NCBI RefSeq assembly: GCF_001747095.1
Contig: NZ_MDGP01000001.1
Coordinates: 541,001-605,000, forward strand
DNA length: 64,000 bases
From: Roseivirga sp. 4D4
Lineage (GTDB): Bacteria; Bacteroidota; Bacteroidia; Cytophagales; Cyclobacteriaceae
Direction: 5' to 3'
Shown: positions 1 to 8,937 of the stretch, piece after piece
Numbering within the stretch: position 1 is the first letter of the stretch
Layout: each line of letters opens with the position of its first letter
Notes under the pieces: model-generated
Told to the model about the DNA's origin: nothing
The model's input: the letters and a program-made list of their open reading frames with translations, nothing else
The model's database searches: none
Translations under genes and position numbers: made by a program

Positions 1-2
1 AT

Positions 3-65
3 GGTCCTTTTCAACCTATTATGGAGTTCTATGAGAAGGAGTATGGGATTAAGAAAACTAAGTAA
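3..65 (+). CDS. C-terminal end of a gene truncated by the window edge
   Basis: An open frame enters from the left edge and stops with TAA after 20 codons. The peptide end is acidic/basic and hydrophilic (ends EYGIKKTK). It reads like a genuine C-terminus, but too little is present to name a family. The ATG at base 1 is in a different frame, which also stops soon. Confidence 0.4.
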   Translation, partial: GPFQPIMEFYEKEYGIKKTK

Positions 66-91
66 CTGGACCGATAACCTTTCGTTTCTTT

Positions 92-140
92 AGAAGCTAG
101 AAGCTAGAAGCTAGAAGCTAGAAGCTAGAAGCTAGAAGCT
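92..140. repeat. 7-bp tandem repeat, seven perfect AGAAGCT copies
   Basis: Seven head-to-tail copies of AGAAGCT fill exactly 49 bp. The repeat lies between the end of the left-edge gene and the LRR/T9SS gene. Each unit contains AGCT. A related array (GGAGCTA units) lies at the other end of the window, near 62.54 kb. A perfect short-unit array like this is expected to change copy number by slippage. Confidence 0.9.
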
Positions 141-347
141 CAGCGTAAGCCTGAAAATGTGCAATCATTAACATCTATCGGACTCTCTTATTTGTTTAAA
201 GTATCTCACCAACAAAGGAATTCGTTGAAGATCAAAAATACCCTTGATGCATAGGAGTGGCCGTTTTTTGAATTACTTTTTTAATTATCTTTAGCTCAGT
301 TTCTCGGCAGGCTATAAATAAGTTTCAACCCAAAAGCTTGTTAAGCC

Positions 348-3300
348 ATGTCTTTTAACTTTTTCTCTCCAAGTGTGAAGCTTCGCATTTGGCTCTTACC
401 CATTGCCCTGTTTTCACTTAGTATAGTTTCCGCTCAGGCGCAGATTTCTATCCCGGATCAAAACTTCTTAGACAAACTCATAGATTTAGGAATAGACACC
501 AATGGTGATGGTGTGATTCAGGAAATTGAAGCGCTTGTTCCAAGAGACATAGATGTGAGCCGTTCTAACATCGAGAGTCTGGAAGGCATCCAGTACTTTG
601 TTAACCTGGAACGTTTGGCCTGTTTCTTTAATAGTCTCACCGAGTTAAATGTTTCCTCATTAACCAAGCTTAAAAATCTTGGTGCTGGATATAACCAGAT
701 CACCTCATTAGACGTGTCCAATCTGACTGAATTAGAAACTCTTGATGTTGATGGAAATAGACTTCCATCCTTAGATGTGAGCAATAGTCTTAAACTCAAA
801 TATCTTTTTTGTGAAAGGAATGGACAGATAGAAGAATTATTACTAGGTACTGTGTCTTCTATAAAAGAGTTAAGATGTGCTGAGAATAAACTGACTAATC
901 TTGACTTAAGTAATTTGAGTGAGTTGGAGTTGCTTGAGTTTTATAGGAATCGCATCGAAACAATTGACCTTTCTGAAAATAATAGACTCAAGAAGCTGAT
1001 GATCTATGAAAATGAGATAAAGTCACTCGATCTAAGTCATAACCCTTTGCTCGAGGAGTTGGATTTTATGAGCAATGAAGTAACTGAAATAGATTTGGGT
1101 AATAACCTTCTTGTTCAAAAACTCAATTGTAGTCTGAATCAGCTCTCAACTTTAGAGCTTTCCCAGCAAGCCAACTTATTCTCGTTAGACTGTAGTGGAA
1201 ATAATCTGACCACTTTAAGATTAGGTTTTAAACCAGCACTAAAAGAGTTGTATGCCGACAACAATCCTTTCTCATATCTGGATATGGGTGGTGTGGATTT
1301 TAACTTTCTTTCTGCTTTGGCTTTGGATGGGGTGCATTTAGAAAGCGTTTGTGTGCCTGATGTAGATCTCGCTTCTAATCGTGAGTTTGATATTGGTGGT
1401 TTTCCTGATGGGGTCACTATAGTGAATTGTGATTATATATCCTTTCCAGATCAGAATCTATTTCAAGCTCTTATAGATAGAGGAGTAGACCTTAATGGGA
1501 ATGGTAATATTGAGCATTCAGAGGCTCAAGAGGTGACTGCCTTAGATATCTCAGGTTTAGAGATTGCTGACCTTAGAGGGCTTAATAATTTTACAAACCT
1601 CGAGGAACTCAATATCAATGATAACAACTTGTCGACTCTGAATCTCTCTGGGATGTCTCAATTGAAGGTTTTGCATGCAGATGATAATGTGATCGTGAGC
1701 TTCGCATTGGGGACGCATGAAAATCTTGAGTTTTTAAGCCTTATGGATAATGGCTTAATATGCCTAAACATGAGCGGCATTAATTGGAGTAGTTTAAATA
1801 CACTTCTGCTTTCGGGAAATGAATATTTGAATTCAATCTGTGTCACAGATGAGGGAGAAGTGTTAAGGAAAACCTTCACGCAAGGTGGAATCCCTGATCA
1901 AGTTACTGTATATGAATGTAATTCATTCGATGAAATTTCTAATTGTACTGGAATACCCTATGTGCAAAGTCTTGAGATGAACTGTAGTCAATTACCAGTG
2001 ACTAGAGCCACCATCTGGGAAGGTGAAAGGGTTGCTATTGCGGTAGAAGGAGAAAGACCTGGTGATAGAGACTATGGTGCCATGAGGAATGTGGTCAAGA
2101 TGTTTGACTCCTTGTACAGAGGGTTGGAAGATCTTTCGGGCATTTATGATCTCCCCGTTAGCCCCCCTATGGTTAATGGTAAACCTGTGATTCAAATTCT
2201 ACAAGATAATTGTGGAGCAGGTGGCCTTGCTGGACATGGTGCAGCAGGGTCCTCATATGGCATAGCCTTTCTGGATGAACAGTACAATTCGATCTTAGAA
2301 CCAAGGATACATCAGATATTTATTTATGAGCAAACCAGGAACTTTTGGTTACCATCTAACTTGAATAAGATTGATTGGATAATGGATGAGAGTGATGCTG
2401 TATCAGGTTTTTGGACTAATGGATTTACTGGGTTTACTCCATATGTTTTGCCTACAGAACTTGGTTATGAAGTGAACTATTTCGGTTGGGATCTAGAGTT
2501 GTGGTATGATCGTCATGTAGGTTACTTAAGGACTTACGTTGATAACAGAGGGTATACGTTTGAAAATACTTGGAAATCATCTTTGTTTCCATGGAGTCAA
2601 TGGAATAGTATTAATGATATGATGAGTGGGCTATTGATTTACTTCTATGATATCTATGGCTATGAATTCGCCCAGAAGGTTTATAGAAACATGCAGAACC
2701 CTGAAATTCCTGACCTGAGTTCTAAAAGGGACTATCAAGGAGGAAGAGATAATATCTACAAAATCTTTAGTCTGTCTTCTAAGGCTGATCAGCTAATATA
2801 TTTTCAAGATACGCTAAGGTGGGATATTACTACAGAGGCACAAGCCTGGATTGCTGATCAAAGTTTACAATACATCGCCTTTGAATGGATAGAGGATAAA
2901 ACCGAGGCAGATGAACCATTTGAACTAATAGCATCAGCTTCATCAGGTTTAGAGGTCACTCTGTCTAGTTCCGATCCTTCAATTATTTCTATTGACGATA
3001 ATATCGCCACCATCCATGGCATTGGAGAAGTTGAAATTATGGCACGTCAGGCAGGAGATGAAAACAACCAACCAACCTTTGTATCTCAAAGAGTGGTTGT
3101 GCAGGAAGCTGACTTGGTACCGAGGTTTGTACTGGAAGACCATTTTGAGGTGGAGGAAAATAGTCAGTTCACACTGTCACTTTCTGATCTTGAAATTCAA
3201 AGTGGCGAATTCAGATGGACCTTAAAAGGAGAAGATGCTGATCAGTTTGTATTGGATGGAGAGAATCTAATCTTGCAAGGAGAGTTAGACTATGAAAATC

Positions 3301-4817
3301 CATCAGATGGAGATCAAGACGGTATCTACTGGTTGGAGGTTGAAGTGTCTGATGCTTCCAGTAGCTTTTCTCAATTCTTAAGGGTCAATATGCTAGACCA
3401 AGACGAAGCACCAGAGTTCAATGTGGGCACGGAACTTAGTGTGGAAGAGAATACCGTGGAAATAGTCGTTCCGGTTGCAACTGATCCGGAAGGCGGAGAT
3501 TTAAGCTGGACTTTATCAGGTGCAGATGCCTCACTATTTGAAATAGAAGGAGCTTATCTTAAGTTCTCAGATGCAGCAGACTATGAAGCCCCAAGTGATG
3601 CCGACCAAAATGGCCAGTATGAGGTAGAGCTAACTGTAAGTGATGGCACCTTTGATGTCAGTCAATCGATGACCGTTACCGTCACCAATCAAAATGAGTC
3701 CCCAGAGTTTGACCTGGATTCAGAAGTTTCTATAGAAGAGAACACTACCGCCATTGTCGAACTGGTAGCTACAGACCCAGAAGGAGATAATCTAAGCTGG
3801 ACTTTATCAGGTGCAGATGCCTTGCTATTTGAGATAGAAGGAACCAATCTGAAATTTACAGATGCTGCAGACTATGAAATCCCAAGTGATGCTGACCAGA
3901 ACGGTCAGTATGAGGTGGGTCTAACCGTCAGTGATGGCACCTTTGATGTTAATCAATCGGTGACTGTCACAGTCACTAATCAAAACGAGTCTCCTGAGTT
4001 TGATCTGGATTCAGAAGTTTCTATAGAAGAGAACACTACCGCCATTGTCAAACTGATAGCTATAGACCCTGAGGGAGATAATCTAAGCTGGGCTTTGTCT
4101 GGTGCAGATGCCTCACTCTTTGAGATAGAGGGGACTAACCTGAAATTCATCGAAGCAACAGACTTTGAAGCCCCAAGTGATGCTGACCAGAACGGTCAGT
4201 ATGAAGTAGAAGTTACTGTGAGTGATGGAAGTCTTGATACCAATCAATCGGTGACTATCACGGTCATCAATCAAAATGAAGCACCTTCCATTGATATACC
4301 AAGAACAACCTCTTTAGAGGGGGATGTCGTAGAGGTGTTAGAACTATTTGCCAATGACCCTGAAAATGATGATTTAAGCTTTACTTTATCAGGTGCAGAC
4401 GCTTCATTTTTTACTATTAAAGGTTCAATATTGAATTTCCAGTCTCTTCCTAGTTTTCACAAACCTTTGGATGAAAATGGGGATAATTCCTATGAGCTTG
4501 AGATTAGTGTGAGTGATGGAGAATACTCGGCTAGCGTCAATTTAACGGTTATTGTGACCGTAGTGACCTCTATAGATCCTTTGAGGCCTCGGGCTGTTAT
4601 AAAGTTATATCCTAACCCGGCCAGTGATAGAATACTGATCGATGCGCCTTTGCCCATTGACAAGTTGATTTTGATCTATCCAGATGGTAAAAAGTATAAG
4701 GTGTACGAGGGTGCAAATGAAATTGATTTGCGTGATGTAAAGGAAGGGTATTACCTGCTCAAGGTAGAGCTTGAAGATGGAAGTAGCTACACTGAGAGAT
4801 TGATTGTTTCAAGGTAG
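348..4817 (+). CDS. Large secreted LRR, cadherin-repeat and T9SS-sorted protein
   Basis: A 1489-residue predicted surface or secreted protein. A signal peptide (about 1-31, ending AQA) is followed by two blocks of leucine-rich repeats (about 35-350 and 360-520). Next is a globular domain of unknown family (about 535-850), a bacterial Ig-like module (about 855-920), five cadherin-like modules of about 100 residues (925-1410), and a type A T9SS sorting domain beginning LYPNPAS (about 1417-1489). The cadherin modules show the usual VxEN, DPEGD and VSDG motifs, and three of them are nearly identical to each other. In the middle domain, near residue 660, IYEQTRNFW sits where a HExxH-type metallopeptidase would carry its histidines. 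I see no intact zinc site, so catalysis is not supported. It is probably exported through the Por/T9SS pathway and anchored or released at the cell surface. It appears monocistronic and ends at a bidirectional terminator. Confidence 0.85.
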   Translation: MSFNFFSPSVKLRIWLLPIALFSLSIVSAQAQISIPDQNFLDKLIDLGIDTNGDGVIQEIEALVPRDIDVSRSNIESLEGIQYFVNLERLACFFNSLTELNVSSLTKLKNLGAGYNQITSLDVSNLTELETLDVDGNRLPSLDVSNSLKLKYLFCERNGQIEELLLGTVSSIKELRCAENKLTNLDLSNLSELELLEFYRNRIETIDLSENNRLKKLMIYENEIKSLDLSHNPLLEELDFMSNEVTEIDLGNNLLVQKLNCSLNQLSTLELSQQANLFSLDCSGNNLTTLRLGFKPALKELYADNNPFSYLDMGGVDFNFLSALALDGVHLESVCVPDVDLASNREFDIGGFPDGVTIVNCDYISFPDQNLFQALIDRGVDLNGNGNIEHSEAQEVTALDISGLEIADLRGLNNFTNLEELNINDNNLSTLNLSGMSQLKVLHADDNVIVSFALGTHENLEFLSLMDNGLICLNMSGINWSSLNTLLLSGNEYLNSICVTDEGEVLRKTFTQGGIPDQVTVYECNSFDEISNCTGIPYVQSLEMNCSQLPVTRATIWEGERVAIAVEGERPGDRDYGAMRNVVKMFDSLYRGLEDLSGIYDLPVSPPMVNGKPVIQILQDNCGAGGLAGHGAAGSSYGIAFLDEQYNSILEPRIHQIFIYEQTRNFWLPSNLNKIDWIMDESDAVSGFWTNGFTGFTPYVLPTELGYEVNYFGWDLELWYDRHVGYLRTYVDNRGYTFENTWKSSLFPWSQWNSINDMMSGLLIYFYDIYGYEFAQKVYRNMQNPEIPDLSSKRDYQGGRDNIYKIFSLSSKADQLIYFQDTLRWDITTEAQAWIADQSLQYIAFEWIEDKTEADEPFELIASASSGLEVTLSSSDPSIISIDDNIATIHGIGEVEIMARQAGDENNQPTFVSQRVVVQEADLVPRFVLEDHFEVEENSQFTLSLSDLEIQSGEFRWTLKGEDADQFVLDGENLILQGELDYENPSDGDQDGIYWLEVEVSDASSSFSQFLRVNMLDQDEAPEFNVGTELSVEENTVEIVVPVATDPEGGDLSWTLSGADASLFEIEGAYLKFSDAADYEAPSDADQNGQYEVELTVSDGTFDVSQSMTVTVTNQNESPEFDLDSEVSIEENTTAIVELVATDPEGDNLSWTLSGADALLFEIEGTNLKFTDAADYEIPSDADQNGQYEVGLTVSDGTFDVNQSVTVTVTNQNESPEFDLDSEVSIEENTTAIVKLIAIDPEGDNLSWALSGADASLFEIEGTNLKFIEATDFEAPSDADQNGQYEVEVTVSDGSLDTNQSVTITVINQNEAPSIDIPRTTSLEGDVVEVLELFANDPENDDLSFTLSGADASFFTIKGSILNFQSLPSFHKPLDENGDNSYELEISVSDGEYSASVNLTVIVTVVTSIDPLRPRAVIKLYPNPASDRILIDAPLPIDKLILIYPDGKKYKVYEGANEIDLRDVKEGYYLLKVELEDGSSYTERLIVSR

Positions 4818-4884
4818 TAAGGATTATCGCACTCGCTTGAGTTGCGCCAGATTAAAATAAAGCTTTCGTCTCATTACTACCATT

Positions 4885-4916
4885 AAAGGAGGCACTTATT
4901 TAGTGCCTCCTTTTTT
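4885..4916. terminator. Bidirectional intrinsic terminator between convergent genes
   Basis: An 11-bp perfect stem AAAGGAGGCAC / GTGCCTCCTTT with a 7-nt loop, followed on the plus strand by six T residues. It separates the LRR/T9SS gene from the convergent rtcB gene, whose stop codon overlaps the T-tract. On the minus strand the tail is shorter. Confidence 0.85.
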
Positions 4917-6348
4917 AATCCACTTCCTGAAAACCGCCTTTGGCCTCGTTTGCGCCACACATTCTCACCACTTTGGGCTGGAATGTGCCGATTACATCCA
5001 CAAGGTCTTTCTGTCTGTCCATCACTTGATGGATGTCCTTATACACCTGTGGTGCTTCATCTAGTCCAGAGCCAATCAAGGTGATACCAGCTTCTTTAAT
5101 ATGCTGTTTCACTTCTTTCTTCGAAAGATTCTGCTTGGCTTTGGTTCTAGACATTAACCTACCTGCCCCATGTGCCGCAGAGTTGATAGATGCTTGAACC
5201 CCTCTACCTCTGACAATAAAGCCCGGAGATGTCATGGATCCAGGAATAATGCCCATTACCCCTTCACCTGCTGGAGTTGCTCCCTTTCGGTGTACAATGA
5301 TTTCATTGCCATCACCATCTTGCTCTTTCCAAGCAAAGTTGTGGTGGTTTTCTACCATTGCCAGCGGCCTTTCTCCAAGAGCCTTGGCTAACCTTTCATG
5401 AATCTGGTGATGGCATGCCGAGGCATACTCACCTGCCAAATTCATGGCCAACCAGTATTCTTGTCCTGCTTCTGAATCTAGATCCAGCCAGGCCAAATGT
5501 TTGGCTTCGCTCGGTAACTTGGTCATGTCCATGGCCAACTTGGTGTAATGTCTCGCGATATTCGCACCGAGTCCCCTCGATCCTGAGTGGGAGAGTACCG
5601 ATAAGTATTTGCCCTTAGGTAGATTGATTTCATTGTCATCAGATAGGATTTCTCCAATGCCGAATTCAACAAAGTGATTGCCACCACCAGAAGATCCAAT
5701 CTGGCTCCATGCTCTGTCCTTCAGCGACTTGATGATATTGATTTCACCAAAAAGACTATTTTCAAGTACCTCATGGTCCATTGGACGCTTGAATGAGCTT
5801 TGACCGAAATGGGTATTGTCCATTAACATCTTCTCTAATGCTGCTGTGCTCTGATGCACATAAGCAGGAGGGATGTCATATAGCGTCATACACATTCTGC
5901 AGCCAATGTCTACCCCTACACCATATGGAATCACTGCGTTTTCTGTGGCCAGTACACCTCCAATAGGAAGTCCGTATCCCTGGTGAGCATCCGGCATCAA
6001 AGCGCCAGACTTGGCAACAGGTAACTTCATCGCAATCTCCATTTGGTTGATAGCGCCAGGTTCAATTCCCTCTTGCCCATAAATGGCATATGGAATTCTC
6101 TTTTGGCGCATCTCCAACGGTTTATTGGATATCTCGCTTATCATCAATGCAGTGGCCACTGGGCCAAGGGTATCATGCTTTGCGTAAAGTGCTGGGGTTT
6201 CCAATACTTTTTTAAGCATAGACTTCTTGTGAAGTATGGACTTGCCTTTGTAGGCGGTTTCCATCACGCGCATGGCTTCACCAATGGCTCTCCCTTCGGG
6301 GAAACCTAGCTTTTTCAGGTCCTTTCCTGTTAATTTTCTAGATGCCAT
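4915..6348 (-). CDS. rtcB: RtcB-family RNA-splicing ligase
   Basis: A 477-residue RtcB ligase, the enzyme that joins 2',3'-cyclic phosphate or 3'-phosphate RNA ends to 5'-OH ends using GTP and Mn2+. Family motifs are intact: GVDIGCRM with the metal-binding Asp and Cys (about 145-152), HSGSRGLG (about 256), the NHHNFA histidines (about 335), GSMTSPGF, and the AHGAGR motif (about 395) whose His receives GMP. It is the last gene of a minus-strand set: slipin, TPR protein, 75-aa protein, rtcB. No RtcA cyclase, RtcR regulator or archease gene is present. The slipin and tRNA-like neighbours suggest a dedicated RNA-repair role rather than housekeeping tRNA splicing (inference). The ATG at 6348 starts 24 bp after the upstream stop codon. 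Confidence 0.95.
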   Translation of the reverse strand: MASRKLTGKDLKKLGFPEGRAIGEAMRVMETAYKGKSILHKKSMLKKVLETPALYAKHDTLGPVATALMISEISNKPLEMRQKRIPYAIYGQEGIEPGAINQMEIAMKLPVAKSGALMPDAHQGYGLPIGGVLATENAVIPYGVGVDIGCRMCMTLYDIPPAYVHQSTAALEKMLMDNTHFGQSSFKRPMDHEVLENSLFGEINIIKSLKDRAWSQIGSSGGGNHFVEFGIGEILSDDNEINLPKGKYLSVLSHSGSRGLGANIARHYTKLAMDMTKLPSEAKHLAWLDLDSEAGQEYWLAMNLAGEYASACHHQIHERLAKALGERPLAMVENHHNFAWKEQDGDGNEIIVHRKGATPAGEGVMGIIPGSMTSPGFIVRGRGVQASINSAAHGAGRLMSRTKAKQNLSKKEVKQHIKEAGITLIGSGLDEAPQVYKDIHQVMDRQKDLVDVIGTFQPKVVRMCGANEAKGGFQEVD

Positions 6349-6372
6349 GATTTTATAATTTAATGTTATTCT

Positions 6373-6600
6373 CTAATTCGCGTTGACGAAAGTGCCGTCC
6401 GCGATTGCTTTTCTAATGTATCTCATCATGATAATGGCCTTGTCTTCATTCAAGAATGTGGCATCGCCAATATCCTCGAGTGGAACTGGGAAACTGTATT
6501 TAATTTCTTTTACCGAAACATGGTAATACAGATGATCTGCCCAATAATGAGAAAAATATACCTGATTGTCTTTTACGATTTCTTTCAATGTAAACTTCAT
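6373..6600 (-). CDS. Small 75-residue protein in the rtcB operon
   Basis: A soluble acidic protein of 75 residues with no signal peptide or membrane segment. I do not recognise a family. It is rich in Tyr and His near the middle (HYWADHLYYHVSV) and ends in a probable helix (IIMMRYIRKAIADG). It ends only 24 bp before rtcB and follows the TPR gene by 71 bp, so co-transcription is likely. By position it may be an RtcB cofactor or adaptor, but nothing in the sequence shows this; it does not look like archease. Confidence 0.7.
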   Translation of the reverse strand: MKFTLKEIVKDNQVYFSHYWADHLYYHVSVKEIKYSFPVPLEDIGDATFLNEDKAIIMMRYIRKAIADGTFVNAN

Positions 6601-6671
6601 AATTGTTTTGCGCCCAGCAGTTTTTCAAGATGCTGATGCTGAGCGTACCATTTATTCAGTGACCATCTTGG

Positions 6672-7190
6672 TTAAGCAGAGCCGGACTTCTTACCCAGCT
6701 CTGCAGATTTATACTTGTTTCTCTTAATGTGCTTTTTCAATTCATCAGTGTCATAGTTGTCCATAGCATCTAGAAGCGCTTTTTTGAAGTACTCGATTGC
6801 TTTTTGAAACCCACCTTCTCTTTCGGAAAGCAGGCCCAGTTGTGTATAAACAAATGCCTTATTAAGGCCTTCTACTTTTTCTGCTTTCAGCATCCAGTAG
6901 CGAAGGCCGGCATATTTTTTATGTTCATTGTAAAGCTCAATAAGCTCTTCATACGCATCTTCTAATGTTGGATTAAACTTTATGGCCAACTGATAGTGCA
7001 TTTCGGATAGCCCAGGGTTCTTTAAGTGGTACTGATAGAAGTCACCCATTTTCATATGCAATTTTGCATAGCCAGGCTCTTCCATCAAGCCACTTTCAAG
7101 TAGACTCTTTGCTTCTTCATAATTACCATCATTCATGGCTTCATCTGCCAACTGAATCACATTTTCGATGTACGTTTCGTAAATGTCCAT
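6672..7190 (-). CDS. TPR-repeat protein of the rtcB operon
   Basis: A 172-residue protein made mostly of tetratricopeptide-like helical repeats (YEEAKSLLESGLMEEPGYAKLHMKMGDFY; AFVYTQLGLLSEREGGFQKAIEYFKKAL) with a basic C-terminal tail. TPRs usually mediate protein contacts, so a scaffold role between slipin and RtcB is plausible but inferred. A longer in-frame ATG exists at 7268. I chose 7190 because the TPR fold starts there and because its leader AATTTTAGAAAA just before ATG is identical to that of the slipin gene. Confidence 0.8.
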   Translation of the reverse strand: MDIYETYIENVIQLADEAMNDGNYEEAKSLLESGLMEEPGYAKLHMKMGDFYQYHLKNPGLSEMHYQLAIKFNPTLEDAYEELIELYNEHKKYAGLRYWMLKAEKVEGLNKAFVYTQLGLLSEREGGFQKAIEYFKKALLDAMDNYDTDELKKHIKRNKYKSAELGKKSGSA

Positions 7191-7204
7191 TTTTCTAAAA
7201 TTCA

Positions 7205-7221
7205 GAGGGCAGCTAGCCCTC
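7205..7221. other. Short perfect hairpin before the TPR gene
   Basis: GAGGGC / GCCCTC, a 6-bp stem with a 5-nt loop AGCTA, lies 15 bp upstream of the TPR start on the minus strand. It could influence translation or mark an RNA processing point. There is no T-tract. Confidence 0.5.
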
Positions 7222-7270
7222 AAGTGGTTAATATGTTCTCCATACTTGTTCTTTGACACCAGAACCATCA

Positions 7271-7322
7271 GGTAACGTCTCCTGAACCCACCAAGAAAGG
7301 TGTGTTTCAGGGTGACGTACCC
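7271..7322. other. Long imperfect inverted repeat between slipin and TPR genes
   Basis: GGTAACGTC..CCTGAA.CCCACC on one arm pairs with GGTG..TTCAGG..GACGTACC on the other around a short AAGAAA loop, spanning about 52 bp. It occupies the intercistronic gap of the operon and would form a stable RNA hairpin in the mRNA. There is no run of T residues after it, so it looks more like an mRNA processing or stability element than a terminator. Confidence 0.6.
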
Positions 7323-7344
7323 TTGAGTTCCGTGTTTTTAAAAC

Positions 7345-8445
7345 TTATTTAAACCCAGTGAAGAATTCCTTCAACTGGTCTAGCACCTTGTTGCCACCTG
7401 AGAGTGAAATGTTGCTCACTTTATCAGCGATTTTTTCAACATATTCCATCTCTTTCAACTTGAATAACATTTCGTTGTCTTCCATCAATTTGGCGGTGTT
7501 AAGTAAGTTTCTAGTAGAGGCAGTTTCCTCTCTTCTTGTGACTACATTGGCTTGCGCTTGTTTCTGTGCCACCAATACTTGGTTCATGATGTTTTTTACT
7601 TCACCGGGCAAAATGATGTCCTTGACACCACAGTCCCTGATCTCAATTCCCAGATCCTTGGCTTTGGCTTTTAGCACTTCTTTGACATAAGTGGCCAAAG
7701 AAGCTTTTTCCTCAAGCAATTCATCTAATGTAAATCTGCCGACAAACTCCCTCAGCGCGATTTGCATGAACACATAGAGTTGTTTCTCGAAATCCTTATT
7801 GTCTATCAAGGCTTTGACAATGTCTTTTACCTTGTATTGACCATAAAAATTGATTCTCAACGCAGCTTTGTCCTTGGTTAGAATTTCTTGGCCGCTAACC
7901 TCCATTTGTACCTGCCTCATATCAGCTTTCAGTACAATCAAAGGTGTTCTGTTTTTCCAGAAGTAGTGAATACCTTCAGCGAGCTTTCTGCTAAACTTTC
8001 CATCTACCATAAGCAAACCTTGCTCATATGATTCGATGGTAAACACCCTTAGGTAGGGGTGAAGGTCACCAGACATAAGTACGGCTTTGTCCAGACCATT
8101 GCTGACCTCGTAATCACTCAAATCAATTGGAATGAATTCGTAGTCGACAAGGCCTTTCCAGTAGGTATAAGTACCTGGTGTTAACACCTCTTGAAAGTTT
8201 CCTCTCTCATATCTCAATACAATTTCTGAGTCACCTATGGTGATCACATGTAATTGTGATGCGAGTTTTTCATCTCTCAAAAGCAAGTCTAGTGACTTGG
8301 GTGCCAGGAACTCTTTGGCCATATCATATTCGACTACATTGTCGAAAAGAGATACCCAATGCGTACCAGCCGTAAGCATGTTGCGATAGTCTCCATTTCT
8401 GAAAACCAGCGCCACTTTACCTTGGTTAATTCGTATCCTTTTCAT
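7345..8445 (-). CDS. Slipin (SPFH/Band-7 family) protein of the RNA-repair operon
   Basis: A 366-residue protein. An N-terminal region (about 1-150) contains two VxxxGxYxxxLxPGTH-like repeats (RNGDYRNMLTAGTHW and ERGNFQEVLTPGTYTYW). An SPFH/Band-7 domain (about 155-310) follows, showing the FIGDKRALRI-type strand (KDKAALRINFYGQYKV) and the ALREFVGRFTLDELL helix. The C-terminal part is helical and coiled-coil-like, rich in Gln, Ala and Glu. No N-terminal membrane hairpin is apparent, so association with membrane would be peripheral. SPFH proteins form large oligomeric rings. Comparative surveys have linked this class with RtcB ligases and a tRNA-like RNA. ATG 8445 is preferred over an upstream in-frame ATG at 8502, which lies in a dispersed-repeat region. 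Confidence 0.88.
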   Translation of the reverse strand: MKRIRINQGKVALVFRNGDYRNMLTAGTHWVSLFDNVVEYDMAKEFLAPKSLDLLLRDEKLASQLHVITIGDSEIVLRYERGNFQEVLTPGTYTYWKGLVDYEFIPIDLSDYEVSNGLDKAVLMSGDLHPYLRVFTIESYEQGLLMVDGKFSRKLAEGIHYFWKNRTPLIVLKADMRQVQMEVSGQEILTKDKAALRINFYGQYKVKDIVKALIDNKDFEKQLYVFMQIALREFVGRFTLDELLEEKASLATYVKEVLKAKAKDLGIEIRDCGVKDIILPGEVKNIMNQVLVAQKQAQANVVTRREETASTRNLLNTAKLMEDNEMLFKLKEMEYVEKIADKVSNISLSGGNKVLDQLKEFFTGFK

Positions 8446-8462
8446 TTTTCTAAAATTTGTGA

Positions 8463-8560
8463 GCGCCTCTCCTAAATCCTCTCCAAAGGAGAGGACTTGC
8501 AAGTCTTTATTGCTCCCTACTCCAGATGGAGAAGGGCTGGGGATGAGGCCACTCGGTTAA
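8463..8560. repeat. Dispersed intergenic repeat upstream of slipin
   Basis: GC-richer tract containing CCTCTCC..GGAGAGG inverted repeats and a CTCCAGATGGAGAAGGGCTGGGG-like stretch. It resembles intergenic repeat families common in Bacteroidota genomes (general familiarity, not searched). It forms the proximal part of the 5' region of the slipin operon. Confidence 0.45.
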
Positions 8561-8599
8561 TTATTATATATCACTATTGGCCTAATAATGTCTTTCAAA

Positions 8600-8937
8600 T
8601 AGGAAGGGTGGTGATAGGTCATTCGTCCAAAACGGAAATCACATTGAGTTTGAATTGATACATGAGTCTTTCTTGATTCAGGCACAATAAGTATGGGTGC
8701 CACCCATAAGTACTATCCATTGTCATGAGAGAGTCAAGTACCGCAACAAGCGGTATCCTGATCATTCGGTTATATCAAAATGTTCCTTTTTAACTCGAAG
8801 AGTTATTCAGGGACCTATCAAACACCACTTCCTGGTGTTCCTGGTTTTTAAAGAAGTCAGTACTTCTGATGGATTAACAGTCCATTCCCCGTTTCAAAAG
8901 GGTGCTCTACTCTAACCTCTGAGTTACCCCGATACAA
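8600..8937 (-). other. Structured region with decayed tRNA-like 5' half
   Basis: No convincing coding frame. On the minus strand it begins with a tRNA-like 5' portion: acceptor-like ATCGGGG, TA, a D-arm (ACTC / GAGT stem with GG in the loop), a weak anticodon-like arm, and then a perfect 5-bp arm ATGGA/TCCAT carrying loop CTGTTAA (Asn-type anticodon GTT). No T-arm follows. Further hairpins include AACTC-TTCG-AGTT, TACCGC/GCGGTA and a near-palindrome TATGGGTG/CACCCATA. I read it as a tRNA graveyard or a structured leader of the slipin operon. Confidence 0.4.

Noticed and set aside
92..140. Possible CRISPR array
   Set aside because: Units are 7 bp with no spacers; a simple tandem repeat. The same holds for 62544-62590.
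8697..8915. 72-codon plus-strand frame
   Set aside because: It runs through the tRNA-like fragments and hairpins on the other strand and has no initiation signal or recognisable protein features.
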